Positions 1 through 6,290 of a stretch of DNA of 14,409 bases are shown here, in pieces; the first letter of the stretch is position 1; each line of letters starts with the position of its first letter. The notes below the pieces were generated by a model that was not told the DNA's origin, did no database searches, and worked only from the letters and a program-made list of their open reading frames with translations. This DNA is from CAYLNH01 sp964384625 (lineage in GTDB: Bacteria > Verrucomicrobiota > Lentisphaeria > JABSQK01), in contig CAYLNH010000180.1 of the NCBI GenBank assembly GCA_964384625.1, forward strand, positions 1-14,409, written 5' to 3'. A program made the translations under genes and the position numbers.

Positions 1-147
1 CGCGACTCTTGAAAGTCTCTCAAAATGTGAAGTTATTTCCGCGCGGACCCTTAGAGTCGGCGAAGGACCCGGCTGTCAGTTGCTGCTCGGCGCCGGCATC
101 ACATTGGCCAACTGGACCACGGAAGAAGAAGAGGAAAGGACCCGATC

Positions 148-396
148 ATGAGCGAAACTGCTGCCCCGACCATTGCCTCCCGCATCATCCGCATTGTCTC
201 CGAAGTAACAGGCGAACCCGAAGACAGGATCACACTGAAAAGCAAGTTCTTTGTCGACATCCCGATGGACTCCCTGGATCAGATTGAAATCATCATGCAG
301 ATCGAGGATGCGTTCGCCATCGCCGTGCCGGAAGAACAACAGGATCTCGCCACCGTCGGGGACGTGGTCCAACACGTCGAAGCAGCCATCCGGTAA
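148..396 (+). CDS. Acyl carrier protein
   Basis: Small cytoplasmic carrier that holds acyl intermediates on a 4'-phosphopantetheine arm for fatty-acid or polyketide-type synthesis. The 82-residue product has the usual ACP length (about 75-85). The attachment motif DSLD is at residues 41-44, so Ser42 is the predicted modified residue. It is followed by the acidic recognition helix (IEIIMQIEDAF, residues 46-56) and the late TVGDVV helix (residues 69-74). The start is fixed by a purine-rich site (GAAAGGA, 134-140) seven bases before the ATG. The next gene begins immediately downstream and is ACP-like. No fatty-acid synthesis enzymes are in the window, so whether this is the housekeeping AcpP or a specialised carrier cannot be told; the substitution of GADSLD by PMDSLD slightly favours a specialised one. 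The family assignment is firm. Confidence 0.93.
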   Translation: MSETAAPTIASRIIRIVSEVTGEPEDRITLKSKFFVDIPMDSLDQIEIIMQIEDAFAIAVPEEQQDLATVGDVVQHVEAAIR

Positions 397-425
397 ACCT
401 GGGGCTGGACCTCGTCGAAGCGATC

Positions 426-620
426 ATGAACATCGAGGACGAGTTTGACTGCGTCCTCGACAATGACGTTTTGGATCCTCCGGACCAGACGGTCCAGGAG
501 TTCGCCGACCACGTCTATTCCCGATTGCCGCCGGGACAAATCACACGAGCGGAATGCCACCAGCGCATCCACCGGATCCTGATGGAAGTACCGGCGTTGG
601 ATGCCATTAATGACCTATAA
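426..620 (+). CDS. ACP-like small protein without phosphopantetheine serine
   Basis: A 64-residue product from ATG 426. Its start, MNIEDEFD, followed later by TVQEFADHVYSRL (residues 23-35), lines up with the second half of an ACP: end of recognition helix II, the loop, then the TVGD helix. The same frame is open upstream of the ATG and reads GLDLVEAI directly before it, completing helix II, so translation may really start at CTG 399, two bases after the acpP stop (73 residues). In that alignment the modified serine is replaced by glycine. After the ACP core there is an extra basic helix (ITRAECHQRIHRILMEV, residues 39-55). Neither candidate start has a strong ribosome binding site, which suggests coupling to the upstream ACP gene. 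I recall PVC-group ACP relatives that begin MGLD-VE, but could not check this. It may act as a non-acylated partner of the upstream carrier; the function is unknown. Confidence 0.6.
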   Translation: MNIEDEFDCVLDNDVLDPPDQTVQEFADHVYSRLPPGQITRAECHQRIHRILMEVPALDAINDL

Positions 621-646
621 CCATGGCGCCAGCTGTTGTGGCAGCA

Positions 647-793
647 TCAGTGCTCTCGCAGCAGTTCCGGCAGCTTGCGGTCGAGTTTCTGACCGTGCCG
701 GTCTTCGTCGTCGACGTCGGTGCGGTTCGAGTTGAGGATGCCGAAGGGCCCGCGGAAATTCCATCGGGCCTCCGGCTCGTCTCCAGGGCGCAA
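647..793 (-). CDS. Small ORF downstream of the ALDH-like gene
   Basis: On the minus strand, beginning 29 bp after the ALDH-like stop, a frame runs from TTG 793 to TGA 647 and would encode 48 residues. It includes RWNFRGPFGILNSNRTDVDD (residues 10-29) and ends KLPELLREH. Third codon positions are mostly G or C and the residue mix is plausible (charged, soluble, no membrane segment), unlike the competing frames, which give runs of Arg, Ser or Thr. An in-frame stop lies about 15 bp before the TTG, so the frame cannot extend into the ALDH-like gene. No clear ribosome binding site precedes the TTG, so initiation would be by coupling or elsewhere. I do not recognise the family. Alternatives are a decayed gene tail or a translatable intergenic repeat. 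Confidence 0.42.
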   Translation of the reverse strand: MRPGDEPEARWNFRGPFGILNSNRTDVDDEDRHGQKLDRKLPELLREH

Positions 794-822
794 GAGTATG
801 GCAACGGATCAGGGCTCAGGGG

Positions 823-2304
823 CTACTCGGGGATACCGATCGAGACGTTCTTCAAGCGCGTCAGCGAATGGATCACTTCCATACCCGACTCTGTGCCGAT
901 ACCGCTTTCTTTGAAACCGCCGTAGGGCGCGGACGGATGGATCGCACCGGTGTTGTTGACCCGGATGGCACCAATCTCCAACGCCGCGGCCAGCCGATGA
1001 ATCCGCCCGATATCCCGCGTGAAAATCCAGGCCGCCGACCCGAAGCGCGTGGCGTTGGCGATGCGGATCGCGTGCTCTTCCGACTCGAACGTGATGAGCT
1101 GGAGCACCGGTCCGCCGATCTCCTCCTGCGCCACAGTCATGTTGCTCTTGACATTGTCCAACACGGTCGGCCGATAGTAGTAGCCGCGTTCGAGATCGGG
1201 GTCGGTCGGCGGCTTGCCGCCGGCCAGCAACTGGGCGCCCTCTTCCACACCCATCCGGACCAGACAACTGACGCGCTCGAAATGCTCCTCCGACGGCAGG
1301 CAGCTCAGCTGGCTTTCTTCCGCCAGGGGCAAGCCGACGCGAATCGCATTGACCCGCGGCAACAAACGCTCGACGAACTCACCTTTTACCTCTTCCTGGA
1401 TCAACACCCGGGAACCGATGAGCCCGTCCGGCCCGCGCCGCCGGCAGAGGATCGCGATCGCGTGCTCGACGGCGTGATCGAGGTCGGCGTCGCCGAAAAC
1501 GATGGTCGGGGACTTGCCGCTGAGCTGACAGGTCACGGTGGCCAGGTGAGAACCGGCGGCTTCGGCAACCTGTTTGCCGGTTTCCGAATTCCCGGTGAAA
1601 CTCACATGGTCGACACCGTCGTGCCGCACGAGCGCGACCCCGGCACTCTCGCCTTCGCCGGTAACCACGTTGATGACGCCGGCGGGCACACCGGCCTGGA
1701 TACAGAGTTCGGCCAGCCGCAGCGGCCCCCGCGGCGACAGTTCCGACGGCTTGACGATCACGGCGTTGCCGCAGGCCAGAGCCGGCGCCACTTTCATCGC
1801 GAACGTCCAGATCGGCAGGCTGCAGGGCAGGATCGCCGCCACCACCCCCACCGGTTCACGCAGCGTGAAGTTCAGGCCGGCGGCTCCGGCAGGATTGACC
1901 GTGCCGTAAATCTTGTCGGCCAGCCCGGCAAAGAAATCCCAGTAGCACGCGGCGGCGGACGCTTCGCTTCGCGCGTCCGCAATCGGTTTGCCCAGATCCT
2001 TGACGGCGAGCAGCGCCAGGTTCTCCTGATGCTCCCGGATACGTTCGGCAACCCGGCGCAGACAACGGCTGCGCTCGGCGTGGCCGATGCCCCGCCAGTG
2101 ATCCCGCAGCGCCGTCCGCGCACCTTTTACCGCCATCCCGACATCCGCCAGGTTGCCGGCGGCGATCAGTGTGTCCACCTCACGGCTGCAGGGGTTCATC
2201 TTGTCGAAGAACTTCCCCTGCCGCGGTTCGACCGGACGGCCGTCGAGGAACAACCGCAGGATTTCGATTTCCGCCGTACCGGTGGCGCCCGCTGGATCAA
2301 TCAT
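823..2304 (-). CDS. Aldehyde dehydrogenase superfamily protein, catalytic residues missing
   Basis: A 493-residue ALDH-fold protein of normal length. Family landmarks are present: LREPVGVVAAI (148-158), the cofactor lysine in KPSE (Lys185), the Rossmann loop FTGNSETG (236-243), GKSPTIVF with DADLD (263-276), EEIGGPV with the cofactor Glu395, and the C-terminal PYGGFKESGIG. All three catalytic positions differ from an active ALDH. The PWNF motif reads PCSL, so the oxyanion Asn is Ser162. LELGGKSP reads CQLSGKSP, so the general base Glu is Gln260. The cysteine loop GQCCCAGSR reads GPDGLIGSR, so the nucleophile is Gly294. The frame is intact. The start at 2304 is set by AAGGAGGTGAT, an 11-base match to the 16S tail; an upstream in-frame start at 2352 would overlap the promoter. 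Members normally oxidise aldehydes with NAD(P); this one is predicted inactive in that reaction and may bind, regulate or scaffold. Confidence 0.88.
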   Translation of the reverse strand: MIDPAGATGTAEIEILRLFLDGRPVEPRQGKFFDKMNPCSREVDTLIAAGNLADVGMAVKGARTALRDHWRGIGHAERSRCLRRVAERIREHQENLALLAVKDLGKPIADARSEASAAACYWDFFAGLADKIYGTVNPAGAAGLNFTLREPVGVVAAILPCSLPIWTFAMKVAPALACGNAVIVKPSELSPRGPLRLAELCIQAGVPAGVINVVTGEGESAGVALVRHDGVDHVSFTGNSETGKQVAEAAGSHLATVTCQLSGKSPTIVFGDADLDHAVEHAIAILCRRRGPDGLIGSRVLIQEEVKGEFVERLLPRVNAIRVGLPLAEESQLSCLPSEEHFERVSCLVRMGVEEGAQLLAGGKPPTDPDLERGYYYRPTVLDNVKSNMTVAQEEIGGPVLQLITFESEEHAIRIANATRFGSAAWIFTRDIGRIHRLAAALEIGAIRVNNTGAIHPSAPYGGFKESGIGTESGMEVIHSLTRLKNVSIGIPE

Positions 2305-2307
2305 GAC

Positions 2308-2318
2308 ATCACCTCCTT
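2308..2318 (-). promoter_or_regulatory. Full-length Shine-Dalgarno site of the ALDH-like gene
   Basis: Read on the minus strand this is AAGGAGGTGAT, complementary over 11 bases to the conserved 3' end of bacterial 16S rRNA, three bases from the ATG at 2304. It is the strongest ribosome binding site in the window and decides the start codon. Confidence 0.85.
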
Positions 2319-2328
2319 GCTGCCGCTT

Positions 2329-2356
2329 ACTATAGGGCGCGGGGCGGGCCACTCAA
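2329..2356 (-). promoter_or_regulatory. Predicted sigma-70-type promoter of the ALDH-like gene
   Basis: On the minus strand TTGAGT (2356-2351) is followed after 16 bp by TATAGT (2334-2329), matching the -35 consensus at 4 of 6 and the -10 consensus at 5 of 6 positions. Transcription would begin near 2322, giving a short leader that just contains the ribosome binding site. The call rests on sequence match only. Confidence 0.5.
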
Positions 2357-2467
2357 GGCCGCGAGCAATGTGTCATTCACGGGAAGTGGCGCCCGCGCAC
2401 TGCCTTCCTGCCGCCGGCATCCACTACACCCCGCCACTGACGCATTGCGGCCGCGGAGGGGAACACC

Positions 2468-2496
2468 TTGAGTGTCCGGGCGATCCATGATATGGT
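2468..2496 (+). promoter_or_regulatory. Possible extended -10 promoter before nadD
   Basis: TTGAGT (2468-2473), a 17-bp spacer and TGATATGGT (2488-2496, a TGn extended -10 element) form a plausible promoter. It would start transcription near 2503, downstream of the GTG 2472 and ATG 2487 candidates for nadD. So either this is not a promoter or nadD starts at a rarer codon further in. The call is tentative. Confidence 0.3.
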
Positions 2497-3179
2497 GCCA
2501 ACCAACGGTAGCTGTAATCCCAAGACACAAGGCCCGGAACCTGGATACCACGCTGTTAACTGCGATCTTCGGCGGCACCTTCGACCCCGTGCACAACGGT
2601 CATCTCAACCTGGCTGAACACATCCTGGCCCGGGACCTGGCCGGGCAGGTGGTATTCGTCCCCGCCAGGATCCCGCCGCACAAGCGCGCCCGGGACATCA
2701 CGGCGGACGCACACCGGCTGGCCATGCTGCGACGCGCCGTCGGCGATGCGTCCGCTTGCGCTGTGAGCGCCGTCGAATTGGAACGCGCCGGGCCGTCCTA
2801 CACGATCGACACCGCGGCCCACTTCAAGGAGGTCCTTGAACAGCCGCCGCGACTGGTTCTGGGGATGGACAGCCTGCGCGACCTGCATCTGTGGTACCGC
2901 AGCCGCGAGCTGGCGGCCGATTACGACTTCATCATCTACCGCCGCCCCGGCGTCAACCCTCCCGCTGAAACCGAACTGGCCCGGCAGTTCGGCACCCAAC
3001 CGGCCGCGAAGTTGACCGCCGCCATCGTTGACGGACCGCTGATCGATGTGTCGTCCACCGATATCCGCAATCGACTGGCCGACGGAAAATCCGTCGCGGG
3101 GCTACTCCCGACGCCGGTCTTGAACTATATTCAACAGCACTCCCTGTATCGCCATAGCGCCGACAACACAAAGGAATAG
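2472..3179 (+). CDS. nadD: Nicotinate-nucleotide adenylyltransferase
   Basis: Transfers AMP from ATP to nicotinic acid mononucleotide to give deamido-NAD, the penultimate step of cytoplasmic NAD synthesis. All family signatures are present: the nucleotide-binding GGTFDPVHNGHL (residues 34-45) with the HxGH-type signature, PPHK (68-71), SYTIDT (109-114), the GMDSLRDLHLWYR substrate stretch (131-143) and SSTDIRNRL (194-202). The family normally starts only a few residues before GGTFDP. Here GTG 2472 adds about 30 residues, so the start is uncertain. GTG 2472 has a GGAGGGG site about ten bases upstream, ATG 2487 has none, and CTG 2541 or 2553 would give the usual length. The end, QQHSLYRHSADNTKE, is slightly extended. 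rsfS follows after 18 bp, a conserved neighbour pair in many bacteria, so the two are likely co-transcribed. Confidence 0.95.
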   Translation: MSGRSMIWCQPTVAVIPRHKARNLDTTLLTAIFGGTFDPVHNGHLNLAEHILARDLAGQVVFVPARIPPHKRARDITADAHRLAMLRRAVGDASACAVSAVELERAGPSYTIDTAAHFKEVLEQPPRLVLGMDSLRDLHLWYRSRELAADYDFIIYRRPGVNPPAETELARQFGTQPAAKLTAAIVDGPLIDVSSTDIRNRLADGKSVAGLLPTPVLNYIQQHSLYRHSADNTKE

Positions 3180-3197
3180 CGAGGACCTTCACACCGC

Positions 3198-3632
3198 ATG
3201 GAATCCAAAGAGCTCGTCGACAAATGCATCGAAATCTGCGACAACCACAAAGCCGAGAACATCGTCGTCTTCGACGTCCGCGAAAAGTCGACGATCGCCG
3301 ACTACTACCTGTTCTGCAGCGGCAACTCGGACATCCATATCGGCGCCCTTGCGGGAAGCCTGGAGAAGGAACTCAAGCGGGACTTCGAGCTCAAAGCGCG
3401 GGCCGTCGAGGGCACTCCCGCCAGCCGCTGGGTACTGGTTGATTTCAGTGATGTGCTCGTCCACATCTTCCACCCGCAAACCCGAAAGCACTACGCCATC
3501 GAGCGGCTGCACCGCGATTCTCCGGTGATCCACCCGGATGACTACCAGGTGCCAGCCGCGGCGAGTGACGCCGCGGCAGAGGAAGACGTGGCCACCGCGA
3601 CCGGAGATCAGCGGCCCGATTTTCTGCAGTAG
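3198..3632 (+). CDS. rsfS: Ribosome silencing factor RsfS
   Basis: Binds ribosomal protein uL14 on the large subunit and blocks subunit joining, lowering translation in starvation or stationary phase. The 144-residue protein matches the DUF143/Iojap family: the N-terminal helix MESKELVDKCIEIC, the strand ENIVVFDVREKSTIADYYLF (20-39), SGNSDIHIGAL (41-51) and the C-terminal DVLVHIFHPQTRKHYAIERL (85-104). The usual closing Leu-Trp of the family is Leu-His here. After the core there is an Ala/Glu/Asp-rich tail (about residues 117-144) that most homologues lack and that looks unstructured. A GAGGA site at 3181-3185 precedes the ATG, with somewhat long spacing. It lies 18 bp behind nadD and probably shares its transcript. 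Confidence 0.95.
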   Translation: MESKELVDKCIEICDNHKAENIVVFDVREKSTIADYYLFCSGNSDIHIGALAGSLEKELKRDFELKARAVEGTPASRWVLVDFSDVLVHIFHPQTRKHYAIERLHRDSPVIHPDDYQVPAAASDAAAEEDVATATGDQRPDFLQ

Positions 3633-3645
3633 ACAGAACTGTTGA

Positions 3646-3668
3646 CGGCCGCAACGGCGTGGCGGCCG
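3646..3668. repeat. Perfect 7-bp inverted repeat after rsfS
   Basis: CGGCCGC (3646-3652) and GCGGCCG (3662-3668) can pair around a 9-base loop 14 bp after the rsfS stop. The position suits an end-of-operon hairpin, but no T tract follows, so a canonical intrinsic terminator is not shown. A second weaker repeat, CCCACC/GGTGGG (3689-3694 and 3704-3709), lies just beyond. Confidence 0.4.
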
Positions 3669-3733
3669 GGGTGAACACTTGTATCGCTCCCACCGTGTGG
3701 TCTGGTGGGCGGGACGGCATTCGGATGACGCAT

Positions 3734-3799
3734 ATGGTAAAAACAGGAATCGCCGGTCATGGACCGGGAGCGGAAGTGATTGAACTGCGCCTGCCATGA
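3734..3799 (+). CDS. Possible leader ORF overlapping the trkH start
   Basis: ATG 3734 opens a 21-codon frame (starting MVKTGIAGHG, ending VIELRLP) whose TGA at 3797-3799 overlaps the trkH ATG (3796-3798) as ATGA, the arrangement typical of translational coupling. The region before trkH has no good ribosome binding site of its own, which makes coupling attractive. The small ORF also lacks a strong site, and its short length means chance occurrence is quite possible. No regulatory peptide family is recognised. Confidence 0.22.
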   Translation: MVKTGIAGHGPGAEVIELRLP

Positions 3800-5316
3800 G
3801 AAACCGTTTCCGACGCATCAACAGCATCTTCTACTACACCGGCAGCCTGCTGCAGATTCTCGGTGTGGTGTTTGTCTGTCCTCTGGTTGTTGTTGCCGTC
3901 TACTGGGGCAAGCACGGCGACGGCCCCGACACCGTCATCGCCTTCGCGCTGCCGGCCGGGCTTTGTCTGCTGGTGGGCTGGCTGTTTCACCGTATCTTCC
4001 GGGCCGAAGACCTCGACGCCACCGGCGCCATGCTGATGTGCGCCCTGGGCTGGCTCTATGCCTCGGCGCTGGGTGCGGTGCCCTTTGTCATCGGCATTGA
4101 CAAGAGCTACCTCGACGGCTATTTCGAAGCGATGAGCGGGTTCACGACGACCGGCATCACCATGTTCTCCGGGCTTGACCACATGCCCCGCAGCATCCTG
4201 TTCTGGCGTTCGCTCACCCAGTGGGTCGGCGGCCTGGGCATCATTTCATTCTTCCGTGCGGTCACCTTCCGCGGTTCCGGCGCCCACAACCTGCTGGGCG
4301 CCGAGAGCCACAAAATTTCCGCCGGCCGCCCGGCGCCGGGCCTGCGGAACACGTTGAAGATCCTCTGGGGCATTTACGTCGGCATCACCATCGTCTCGAC
4401 CTTGCTCCTGACCGTCCAGGGCATGTCGCTGTTCGATTCGATCAACCACACCTTCACGGCGCTGTCCACCGGCGGCTTCTCCCCCCACGACGCCAGCATC
4501 GACTTCTACCGTCAGCAGGGGTTTGCCAATTATCGCCTGATGGAATACACGCTCATCTTCGTGATGATGTTGGGCGGCATGAATTTCCTGATTCATTACC
4601 GCGTCCTGACCAAGGACTTCAAAGCCCTGTGGGACAACATCGAAACGCGCTACTGGTGGTACTTCATCGCCGGCTTCACGTTCCTGATCGGCGCTGAAGT
4701 GCTGATCAAGAACGAGTTCTTTATGGACCTTGCCCGGCAGCCGGGCGAGTCCGGGTTCACCGTGTTCGAAAAGGTCTTTCGCGACAGCCTGTTCCAGGTC
4801 GTCTCGATTATTACGACAACCGGTTTCGGCACAACGGCGATCGGCGAGTTCCCCGCGCTGTCCCGGCAGTTCTTCCTGATCATGATGGTCATCGGCGGCT
4901 GCGTCGGTTCCACCGGCGGCGGCATCAAGGTGTTCCGTGTTGCCGTGCTCAACCGCCTGACCTGGCGGGAAATTTTCAAACTGCGCGTCCCCCGGCGTGC
5001 GTCGGCAGCATTGGTGATCGACGGCAAGCCCGTGCCCGAAGACGAGGTCTATCGGATCGCCGGCCTGTTCTTCGCCTGGATCGCGCTGCTGGTCATCGGC
5101 GGCGGCGTCACCGCCGCGCTGGCGCCCGACCTGTCCCCCTGGCAGGCGTTCTCCGGCATGTTCTCCGCCCTCGGCAACATCGGCCCGTGCTATATCGATC
5201 CGAACATGCCCGCACTGCATCCGACCATCAAGATTACCTATATCATCGGCATGCTGGCCGGCCGCTTGGAAATCCTGCCGGTATTGCTATTGTTCAAACG
5301 TCGAGCCTGGATGTAA
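3796..5316 (+). CDS. trkH: Trk-type potassium uptake protein TrkH
   Basis: Inner-membrane pore subunit of a Trk/Ktr potassium importer, working with a cytoplasmic RCK protein (encoded next). The 506-residue protein is hydrophobic throughout and shows the four pseudo-repeated pore loops of the superfamily: SGFTTTGIT (114-122), STGGFSP (224-230), TTTGFGT (340-346) and LGNIGP (459-464), with the filter glycines present in each. The intramembrane gating loop GGCVGSTGGGIK (367-378) is also intact. Length agrees with TrkH (about 480-510). No strong ribosome binding site is seen before ATG 3796; a 21-codon ORF ends on it, so coupling is possible. The gene for the regulatory subunit follows after 111 bp in the same direction. 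Confidence 0.96.
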   Translation: MRNRFRRINSIFYYTGSLLQILGVVFVCPLVVVAVYWGKHGDGPDTVIAFALPAGLCLLVGWLFHRIFRAEDLDATGAMLMCALGWLYASALGAVPFVIGIDKSYLDGYFEAMSGFTTTGITMFSGLDHMPRSILFWRSLTQWVGGLGIISFFRAVTFRGSGAHNLLGAESHKISAGRPAPGLRNTLKILWGIYVGITIVSTLLLTVQGMSLFDSINHTFTALSTGGFSPHDASIDFYRQQGFANYRLMEYTLIFVMMLGGMNFLIHYRVLTKDFKALWDNIETRYWWYFIAGFTFLIGAEVLIKNEFFMDLARQPGESGFTVFEKVFRDSLFQVVSIITTTGFGTTAIGEFPALSRQFFLIMMVIGGCVGSTGGGIKVFRVAVLNRLTWREIFKLRVPRRASAALVIDGKPVPEDEVYRIAGLFFAWIALLVIGGGVTAALAPDLSPWQAFSGMFSALGNIGPCYIDPNMPALHPTIKITYIIGMLAGRLEILPVLLLFKRRAWM

Positions 5317-5321
5317 TCAAG

Positions 5322-5384
5322 TGGTCAGGGCTGACAAGCCGGCAGGTTTGGAACTCAACGCCGGTTTCCAGGACTTCCTGACCA
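5322..5384. repeat. Nested inverted repeat between trkH and trkA
   Basis: TGGTCAGG (5322-5329) pairs with CCTGACCA (5377-5384), an exact 8-bp inverted repeat. Inside it TGGAA (5349-5353) pairs with TTCCA (5366-5370). In the transcript this could form a branched hairpin just before trkA. There is no T tract. Function is unknown; it could protect or attenuate the message or bind a protein. Confidence 0.35.
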
Positions 5385-5427
5385 GCCGATCGCCGAACCC
5401 CGAAAACTGAACCCTGAGACCGCCCCT

Positions 5428-6105
5428 ATGTATATCGTCGTTGCCGGCGCCGGCCTGGTCGGCGGAGATCTCGCCAAGAAACTCGCCGACAATCACCATG
5501 ACGTGGTGATCGTCGACAAAGACAAAGAAGTCTGCGACAAACTCTATGCCGAAGCCGGCGTCGTCGCGGTGCAGGGCCAGGCGTCCAGCATCGAAGTCCT
5601 CGATGAAGCCGGGATTTCCAAGGCCGACAGTTTCGTCGCCGCCACCGGCAGCGATACCGACAACCTCGCCAGTTGTCTGCTCGCCAAGAGCCGCGGCGTC
5701 CCGAAACTGATTGCGCGCATGCGCAACGAGTCCTATGCCGAAGCCTATAAGTTGGCCGGCGTCGATTCCGTCATCCGCGTCACCGACCTGATGATCGACC
5801 AGATGATCATCGAGATCGAGCAGCCCGACGCGCGCAAGATCAGTTCGATCTCCCACGGGAAAGCCGATATCTACGCGATCAATATCCCCCAGGGCGCCTC
5901 CGTCGCCGGCAAGTGCGTCCGCGACATCGCCCAGAACAGCGATTTCCCCGAACAGTGCAACTTCATCGCGATCAACAGCAAGGGCAACCCGGAATTGATG
6001 ATCCCCCGCGGCGACCAGGTGATCAGCGAGGGCGACGAAATCTACCTGATCTCGCCGGCCGAACACATCACCAAAGCCGTGGACTTCCTGATCAAGACGG
6101 ACTGA
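5428..6105 (+). CDS. trkA: Trk/Ktr potassium uptake regulatory protein (RCK domain)
   Basis: Cytoplasmic NAD(H)/nucleotide-binding subunit that gates the TrkH pore. The 225-residue protein starts with a Rossmann nucleotide loop, GAGLVGGDLA (residues 7-16), and the acidic residue that ends the second strand (Asp30 in VVIVDKD). The RCK-N domain fills about residues 1-120. An RCK-C (TrkA-C) domain occupies about 135-222 and includes IPRGDQVISEGDEIYLI near its end. Classical E. coli TrkA has two such units in tandem (about 458 residues); this is a single unit as in KtrA and many other bacteria, so it should assemble as a ring of separate subunits. No clear Shine-Dalgarno precedes ATG 5428. Its position behind trkH supports a two-gene potassium uptake operon. 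Confidence 0.95.
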   Translation: MYIVVAGAGLVGGDLAKKLADNHHDVVIVDKDKEVCDKLYAEAGVVAVQGQASSIEVLDEAGISKADSFVAATGSDTDNLASCLLAKSRGVPKLIARMRNESYAEAYKLAGVDSVIRVTDLMIDQMIIEIEQPDARKISSISHGKADIYAINIPQGASVAGKCVRDIAQNSDFPEQCNFIAINSKGNPELMIPRGDQVISEGDEIYLISPAEHITKAVDFLIKTD

Positions 6106-6262
6106 GGCCGCGCGGCAACCCATGGCGCCCGGCGCGTGGAAGATCCACTCGTCCTGAGCATCGTTGATTGCAGACCGGGATCCACATTCACCCGGCAGGA
6201 CCACTGCCCCCCGGACCAACCGCGTCTCGGCGTCGCCCCGACTCGCAGGAAAGCGGCGCGAA

Positions 6263-6290
6263 GACCAATGACCAATGACCAATGACCAAT
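6263..6290 (+). repeat. Heptanucleotide tandem repeat, four copies of GACCAAT
   Basis: Four perfect copies of GACCAAT lie head to tail at 6263-6269, 6270-6276, 6277-6283 and 6284-6290. Each junction creates an ATG (6268, 6275, 6282). Because the unit is seven bases, the three ATGs fall in three different reading frames; only the last opens the MFS gene. On the opposite strand the repeat reads ATTGGTC. Similar translatable heptamers occur, from memory, between genes in some PVC genomes, but this was not checked. Confidence 0.9.

Noticed and set aside
9..38. TTGAAA followed by TTATTT upstream of the ACP gene as a promoter
   Set aside because: The -10 match is poor and the spacing is 18 bp; not convincing.
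623..925. A 100-codon plus-strand frame starting after the ACP pair
   Set aside because: It overlaps about 100 bp of the ALDH-like gene in antisense, and the minus-strand 48-codon frame has better coding character. Not supported.
868..2490. A 540-codon open frame on the plus strand opposite the ALDH-like gene
   Set aside because: It mirrors the high-GC codon pattern of the minus-strand gene, has an Arg/Gly/His/Pro-heavy composition and shows no domain. The minus strand has clear ALDH motifs.
3689..3709. CCCACC/GGTGGG hairpin as an intrinsic terminator after rsfS
   Set aside because: The stem is short with a 9-base loop and no T tract follows.
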